From an uncultured Akkermansia sp. (GTDB taxonomy: Bacteria > Verrucomicrobiota > Verrucomicrobiia > Verrucomicrobiales > Akkermansiaceae), in the NCBI GenBank assembly GCA_947629715.1, contig CANRET010000010.1:1-46149 (forward strand): 46,149 bases of DNA, in the 5' to 3' direction. A program made the position numbers and the translations under genes. Each line of letters opens with the position of its first letter. The first letter of the stretch is position 1. Below, one piece after another: positions 42,958 through 46,149 of this stretch. Below the pieces are notes generated by a model. That model saw only the letters and a list, made by a program, of their open reading frames with translations, was not told the DNA's origin and searched no databases.

Positions 42958-43901
42958 ACTCAGCCGCTCCCAAACTTCACGGACACTCACTGCTGCAGGA
43001 TGCCTTGCAGCGTTTGTTGCGCAATCGCGTGGCGGTGTACTCTGCCGTTTTTTTAGCGCTCATGGCTCTGGCGTGTTTTGTCCTGCCGCTTTTCGCATGC
43101 ATTCCCAACCCGAATCTCACGGATTTGGATCACATTGCTGCCGCAAGCAGCTTGAAGCATTGGCTGGGCACAGATCACTTGGGGCGCGATATGTTGGCTC
43201 GCGTGCTCTACGGGGGGCGCATTTCGTTGCTGGTGGGACTGTTGGCCACGGCGGTGGCGGTGGCGGTGGGGGTGACGTATGGTATGATATCGGGCTATGT
43301 GGGCGGGCGTACGGATGCCGTGATGATGCGCATCGTGGATGTACTCTTTGCCTTGCCCTTCATCGTGGTGGTCGTGGTGCTCTCGCTGAGCATTGAAGAC
43401 CCCTGCCGACAGATAACGGCTTCCGTGGTGCAGCTCACTGGCTGGAGCCATGATGCCGTGGCGCCCATCCTCGGACTCTTGCCCGTTTTTCTGGCAATCG
43501 GCGCGCTTGGCTGGCTCACGTTGGCGCGCATCGTGCGCACTCAGACTTTCGTGCTGCGCGAGCAGGAGTTTGTACTTGCCGCCCGCTCGCTGGGGCTGAG
43601 TCATTTCACCATCCTCTTCCGTCACATCGCGCCGAACTTGCTTGGCCCCGTCATCGTTTACACGACACTGGCCGTGCCGGGCATCATCCTCACGGAATCC
43701 ACGCTTTCCTTCATCGGCTTGGGAGTGAAGGCGCCCAATTCTTCATGGGGCACTCTCATCAAGGAGGGCGCAGATCGCATGGAGGTGGCGCCGGAGCTGC
43801 TCATCTACCCCGCCGCCTTTTTTTGCCTCACCCTGCTTGCTCTCAATTCTCTGGGCGACGGATTGCGGGATGCCTTTGACCCCAGGTCCGTCAAGGATTG
43901 A
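42954..43901 (+). CDS. oppC: Oligopeptide/dipeptide ABC transporter permease (OppC-type)
   Basis: 315 residues. It has an N-terminal OppC_N segment with the first membrane helix (RNRVAVYSAVFLALMAL) and the KHWLGTDHLGRDMLARVLYG signature. The EAA loop is FVLAARSLGLSHFTILFRHI, and LTESTLSFIGLGVKAPNSSWG is diagnostic for DppC/OppC. With OppB it forms the membrane channel. The OppD/OppF ATPases are not present; the next gene is rpsO, so they must be encoded elsewhere. Confidence 0.92.
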   Translation: MNSAAPKLHGHSLLQDALQRLLRNRVAVYSAVFLALMALACFVLPLFACIPNPNLTDLDHIAAASSLKHWLGTDHLGRDMLARVLYGGRISLLVGLLATAVAVAVGVTYGMISGYVGGRTDAVMMRIVDVLFALPFIVVVVVLSLSIEDPCRQITASVVQLTGWSHDAVAPILGLLPVFLAIGALGWLTLARIVRTQTFVLREQEFVLAARSLGLSHFTILFRHIAPNLLGPVIVYTTLAVPGIILTESTLSFIGLGVKAPNSSWGTLIKEGADRMEVAPELLIYPAAFFCLTLLALNSLGDGLRDAFDPRSVKD

Positions 43902-44013
43902 GACGAGACGCCCATTCTGAATGACGGATGAAAACATGATTCTGTTCTTGCTCGAAAACGTTGAATTTTTGCAGATAACCTGTGAAAAATTGCACTTGCT
44001 TCAGATTTTAGTC

Positions 44014-44041
44014 TTGCATGATTTCTAAGTCTGCGTATAAT
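44014..44041 (+). promoter_or_regulatory. Promoter of rpsO
   Basis: TTGCAT (44014-44019), a 16-bp spacer and a perfect TATAAT (44036-44041). The leader is about 63 bases and contains a small ACCTT/AAGGT hairpin; unlike several neighbours this gene is not leaderless. Between 43902 and 44013 I see no gene. Confidence 0.75.
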
Positions 44042-44110
44042 CCCTCCACCTTGTAAGGTCGATTTGCCGCAGCCACGAAAAATCAACCCTAACACAAGTT
44101 ACACACAATT

Positions 44111-44362
44111 ATGAGTGAAATTAATGTCAACGACTTCAAGACGGATGAGAAAGACACCGGCTCCACCGGGTTTCAGGTCGCCGTACTGACGAAGCGTATT
44201 GCCCATCTGACTGAACATCTGACCGATCACAAGCATGACCATGCGTCACGACGCGGTTTGCTGATGATGGTGGCCAAGCGGCGCAAGTTGCTGGATTATG
44301 CCAAACGCACGAATCCGGAACTCTACCGCAGCTTGTTGGAGCGACTTTCGCTTCGTCGATAA
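44111..44362 (+). CDS. rpsO: 30S ribosomal protein S15
   Basis: 83 residues, slightly short of the usual 88-89. It binds the central domain of 16S rRNA early in 30S assembly. It has the conserved [20 protein letters not shown], the [20 protein letters not shown] signature with rRNA-contacting residues, and [20 protein letters not shown]. It is followed by a strong terminator and is transcribed alone; pnp, its common neighbour, is absent. Confidence 0.96.
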   Translation: MSEINVNDFKTDEKDTGSTGFQVAVLTKRIAHLTEHLTDHKHDHASRRGLLMMVAKRRKLLDYAKRTNPELYRSLLERLSLRR

Positions 44363-44394
44363 AGTTGCGTCTGACGATTTGAAATCCTTGGCTC

Positions 44395-44426
44395 CGCCGC
44401 AGGCTTTCCTCCTGCGGCGTTTTTTT
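44395..44426 (+). terminator. Rho-independent terminator after rpsO
   Basis: CGCCGCAGG (44395-44403) pairs perfectly with CCTGCGGCG (44411-44419), followed by seven Ts. Confidence 0.9.
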
Positions 44427-44529
44427 GACGCGCGCAAAAATCGCCAGAGGAGGTCCTTTTGTTGCAGAAGAGAGGGCGGTCGCAAGAACAAAGACAATTC
44501 GGAAAGTGCGACTGAGGAAGCGGATGAAG

Positions 44530-44603
44530 TCGGGGCGACAGGATTCGAACCTACGACATCCAGCTCCCAAAGCTGGCGCTCTACCAGGCTGAGCTACGCC
44601 CCG
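44530..44603 (-). tRNA. tRNA-Pro (anticodon TGG)
   Basis: On the minus strand: acceptor CGGGGCG/CGCCCCG with discriminator A, D-stem GCTC/GAGC, anticodon stem CCAGC/GCTGG with loop TTTGGGA (TGG), and T-loop TTCGAAT. CCA is not encoded. It lies 23 bases downstream of tRNA-Phe in the same transcript. Confidence 0.95.
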
Positions 44604-44626
44604 CTGCGCCTGTGTGCAGAAGAAAT

Positions 44627-44699
44627 TGGCTCGGGACGGAATCGAACCGCCGACACAAGGATTTTCAGTCCCTTGCTCTGCCAACTGAGCTACCGAGCC
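44627..44699 (-). tRNA. tRNA-Phe (anticodon GAA)
   Basis: On the minus strand: acceptor GGCTCGG/CCGAGCC with discriminator A, anticodon stem AGGGA/TCCTT with loop CTGAAAA (GAA), and T-loop TTCGATT. CCA is not encoded. Confidence 0.95.
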
Positions 44700-44733
44700 G
44701 TTGCGCCGCCCCGACAAGGGTGACCGCTGCGGC

Positions 44734-44762
44734 ATGATACACGTAAAGCGGAACCTTGACAA
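44734..44762 (-). promoter_or_regulatory. Promoter of the tRNA-Phe/tRNA-Pro transcript
   Basis: On the minus strand TTGTCA (44762-44757), a 17-bp spacer and TATCAT (44739-44734), about 35 bases upstream of tRNA-Phe. Confidence 0.65.
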
Positions 44763-44811
44763 GACAAAATGTTCGTTTGATCCATTTTTTTTGCACGAGC
44801 GCAGGGATGAG

Positions 44812-45795
44812 TCAGGCATTTGTGGAACGGCAGGAGGCGCGTAGAGCTGCCACGAGGAACACAACTCCCAGTGCGATGACGGCAAAGGAGAGGTACTGAC
44901 CCCGGGTGATGCTGCCCCACATGGGAGCGTCCGGTTCACGGAAGCATTCGGTGAAGATGCGAGCCGCTGCGTAAAGAAAGCAGAAGAGAGCGCTGAAGAT
45001 GCCGGCCGGGGCCTTCTTCCACACGAGACGCAGGGAAATGAGGACCAGAAAAATGATGAGACCTTCGCCGAGCGCTTCAAAAAGTTGGGAAGGGTAGCGA
45101 GGGGACAAGAAGTTGCCGAGAGCTTCACGTGCTGCATCATTATCGCGACACAGTTCCGCTATTTGCTCAAAATTGCCCCAGCCGTTCACAGGAACCCCGG
45201 TGGCACGGCTCATGGCGACATCAGCGGAATGACGCAGAGAATCGGGAAGTTCCAAGTACTCCAAGGGGAACTTCATAGCCAAAGGATTGTCGGGCGAGCA
45301 AATTCGTCCGTAAAGTTCGCCGTTGATGAAATTTGCCACGCGTCCGAAGAAGAGGCCGATGGGACATACAATGGCCAAACCGTCACACACGCCGGGGATA
45401 GAGAGACGCCGACGCCATGCGTAGATCACGGCCACCAGCAGCACAGCTGCGATGCCACCGTGGGATGCCATGCCTCCTTCCCACACGCGGAAGACCCAGA
45501 GAGGATCGTTGCAGAATCCTTGCCAACCGCGAGCCGGGAGCCAGTAAAAAAAGAACTCCCCGAGGCGTCCGCCTGCAATGACTCCAACCAAGCATACCAG
45601 CGTGATAAAGTCGCCGAGCTTCTGCGGCTCTACGCAGTATAACCCGCGTTTGGAGAGCTGTAGAAGCGCCCAGTAACCCAGTACGAAGCCGGTCACGTAA
45701 GCCAAACCATACCACCGCAGGGCGAGGTGATCAATGGGCAGATTGACGATGACGGGGTCAAGGTGATGGATGTAGAGAGCGAGCAAGGGATACAT
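44812..45795 (-). CDS. lgt: Prolipoprotein diacylglyceryl transferase
   Basis: 327 residues, seven predicted membrane helices in the inner membrane. It transfers diacylglycerol from phosphatidylglycerol to the lipobox Cys of prolipoproteins, including the OppA-like protein in this window. Landmarks are LALRWYGLAYVTGFVLGYW, VGVIAGGRLGEFFFYW, VWEGGMASHGGIAA with the essential His, the Lgt signature GLFFGRVANFINGELYGR, and SPRYPSQLFEALGEG. An insertion of about 50 residues (NPLAMKFPLEY to EALGNF) separates the signature from the PSQLFEA helix, longer than in enteric Lgt. The ATG at 45795 lies 11 bases after its -10 box. Confidence 0.95.
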   Translation of the reverse strand: MYPLLALYIHHLDPVIVNLPIDHLALRWYGLAYVTGFVLGYWALLQLSKRGLYCVEPQKLGDFITLVCLVGVIAGGRLGEFFFYWLPARGWQGFCNDPLWVFRVWEGGMASHGGIAAVLLVAVIYAWRRRLSIPGVCDGLAIVCPIGLFFGRVANFINGELYGRICSPDNPLAMKFPLEYLELPDSLRHSADVAMSRATGVPVNGWGNFEQIAELCRDNDAAREALGNFLSPRYPSQLFEALGEGLIIFLVLISLRLVWKKAPAGIFSALFCFLYAAARIFTECFREPDAPMWGSITRGQYLSFAVIALGVVFLVAALRASCRSTNA

Positions 45796-45806
45796 GGATG
45801 CACGGC

Positions 45807-45835
45807 TTTATAGCACAAAAGCAGAGTTGGGACAA
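45807..45835 (-). promoter_or_regulatory. Promoter of lgt, near-leaderless geometry
   Basis: On the minus strand TTGTCC (45835-45830), a 17-bp spacer and TATAAA (45812-45807). Transcription would start about 4 bases before the ATG. Confidence 0.6.
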
Positions 45836-46149
45836 GTCTTGAGTTGCGACGAGGATCAGCTTGTCCCGCGTTTCAAAAAGTCAGCTCTTTGACAGGAGCA
45901 GAACCCTTGACCGGAACGCTTGTTTTTGCCGGATAAATATAGCACATGACCCAATTTCCACATCCGTCCCAAGAAAATGTATCTCGTGGGCGGGAAGTAT
46001 GATGATAGCAGGAGTTGGCGATTTTTGGGCAATTCCATAAAACTTTACGTGCTATTGAGCACTAAAACCTCTTCCGTCCCAGCCATGTCATATGGTTGGT
46101 TTAGCCACGAAAACAGGTTCTGCGTGCTCAGCAGTGATATTCGTAGGTA
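45836..46149. other. Intergenic region with no gene I can support
   Basis: A+T-richer sequence to the window end. An open minus-strand frame of 60 codons (45856-46038) has no recognisable features. Short inverted pieces (e.g. GTGCT/AGCAC near 46052-46065) and TATATT-like boxes near 45940 are present but not convincing. Confidence 0.5.

Overview
The window looks like chromosomal DNA of a free-living or gut-associated diderm bacterium with moderately GC-rich genes. It is most plausibly a verrucomicrobial (Akkermansia-like) lineage. This is inference from the mix of content: an AIDA/PATR-type autotransporter pair, a long-form HisG with a fused HisD-HisC, a bifunctional HisB, a verrucomicrobial/planctomycetal-style GAP1-like protein, tRNA genes without encoded CCA, and sigma70-like TTGACA/TATAAT promoters. 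No rRNA, CRISPR array, prophage or plasmid functions are present.

Layout. 1-627: the end of an ISAs1-family insertion sequence, cut by the window edge. 821-6748: RNase Z, a divergent GAP1-N-like membrane protein, a class V aminotransferase, a YbgC-like thioesterase and a proline-rich FHA-domain protein. 6749-7316: leader region with two small same-frame ORFs, a promoter and a His-codon-containing leader ORF. 7317-14367: a compact histidine operon (hisG, hisD-hisC fusion, hisB, hisH, hisA, hisF, hisIE) that covers the complete pathway. 14397-14990: tRNA-Arg(ACG), tmRNA and a terminator. 15025-21098: a tryptophan operon (leader ORF, attenuator-like terminator, trpE, trpG, rtcB, trpD, trpC, trpF) with the RNA ligase gene rtcB inserted in the middle; trpB and trpA are not in the window. 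21232-30347: two large autotransporter genes in tandem. They share nearly identical beta-barrels and 3' ends, have divergent passengers, and each is preceded by a segment bounded by inverted repeats that looks like an invertible promoter. 30521-36494: a DUF805-like protein with a zinc-knuckle tail, the leftward operon dapA-dapB-folK-panB, tyrS and a secreted unknown protein. 36661-43901: a large SNF2 helicase and an oligopeptide/dipeptide ABC transporter (binding protein and two permeases, no ATPases here). 44014-45835: rpsO, tRNA-Phe and tRNA-Pro, and lgt.

How it works together. Most of the window is biosynthetic housekeeping, tightly packed with 4-base ATGA and 8-base stop/start overlaps that suggest translational coupling. 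The most interesting part is the autotransporter pair. Each gene is preceded by a pair of inverted repeats whose asymmetric 3-bp centre differs between the two loci (TGG versus TAT) but is matched, inverted, within each locus. A TTGACA box sits just inside the left repeat facing away from the gene. Flipping the segment would place it exactly 17 bp from a TATCTT or TATCCT box fixed outside the right repeat. As sequenced, both switches therefore appear to be in the OFF or low orientation. A second theme is that many predicted promoters place the transcription start at, or a few bases from, the start codon, suggesting widespread leaderless or near-leaderless mRNAs.
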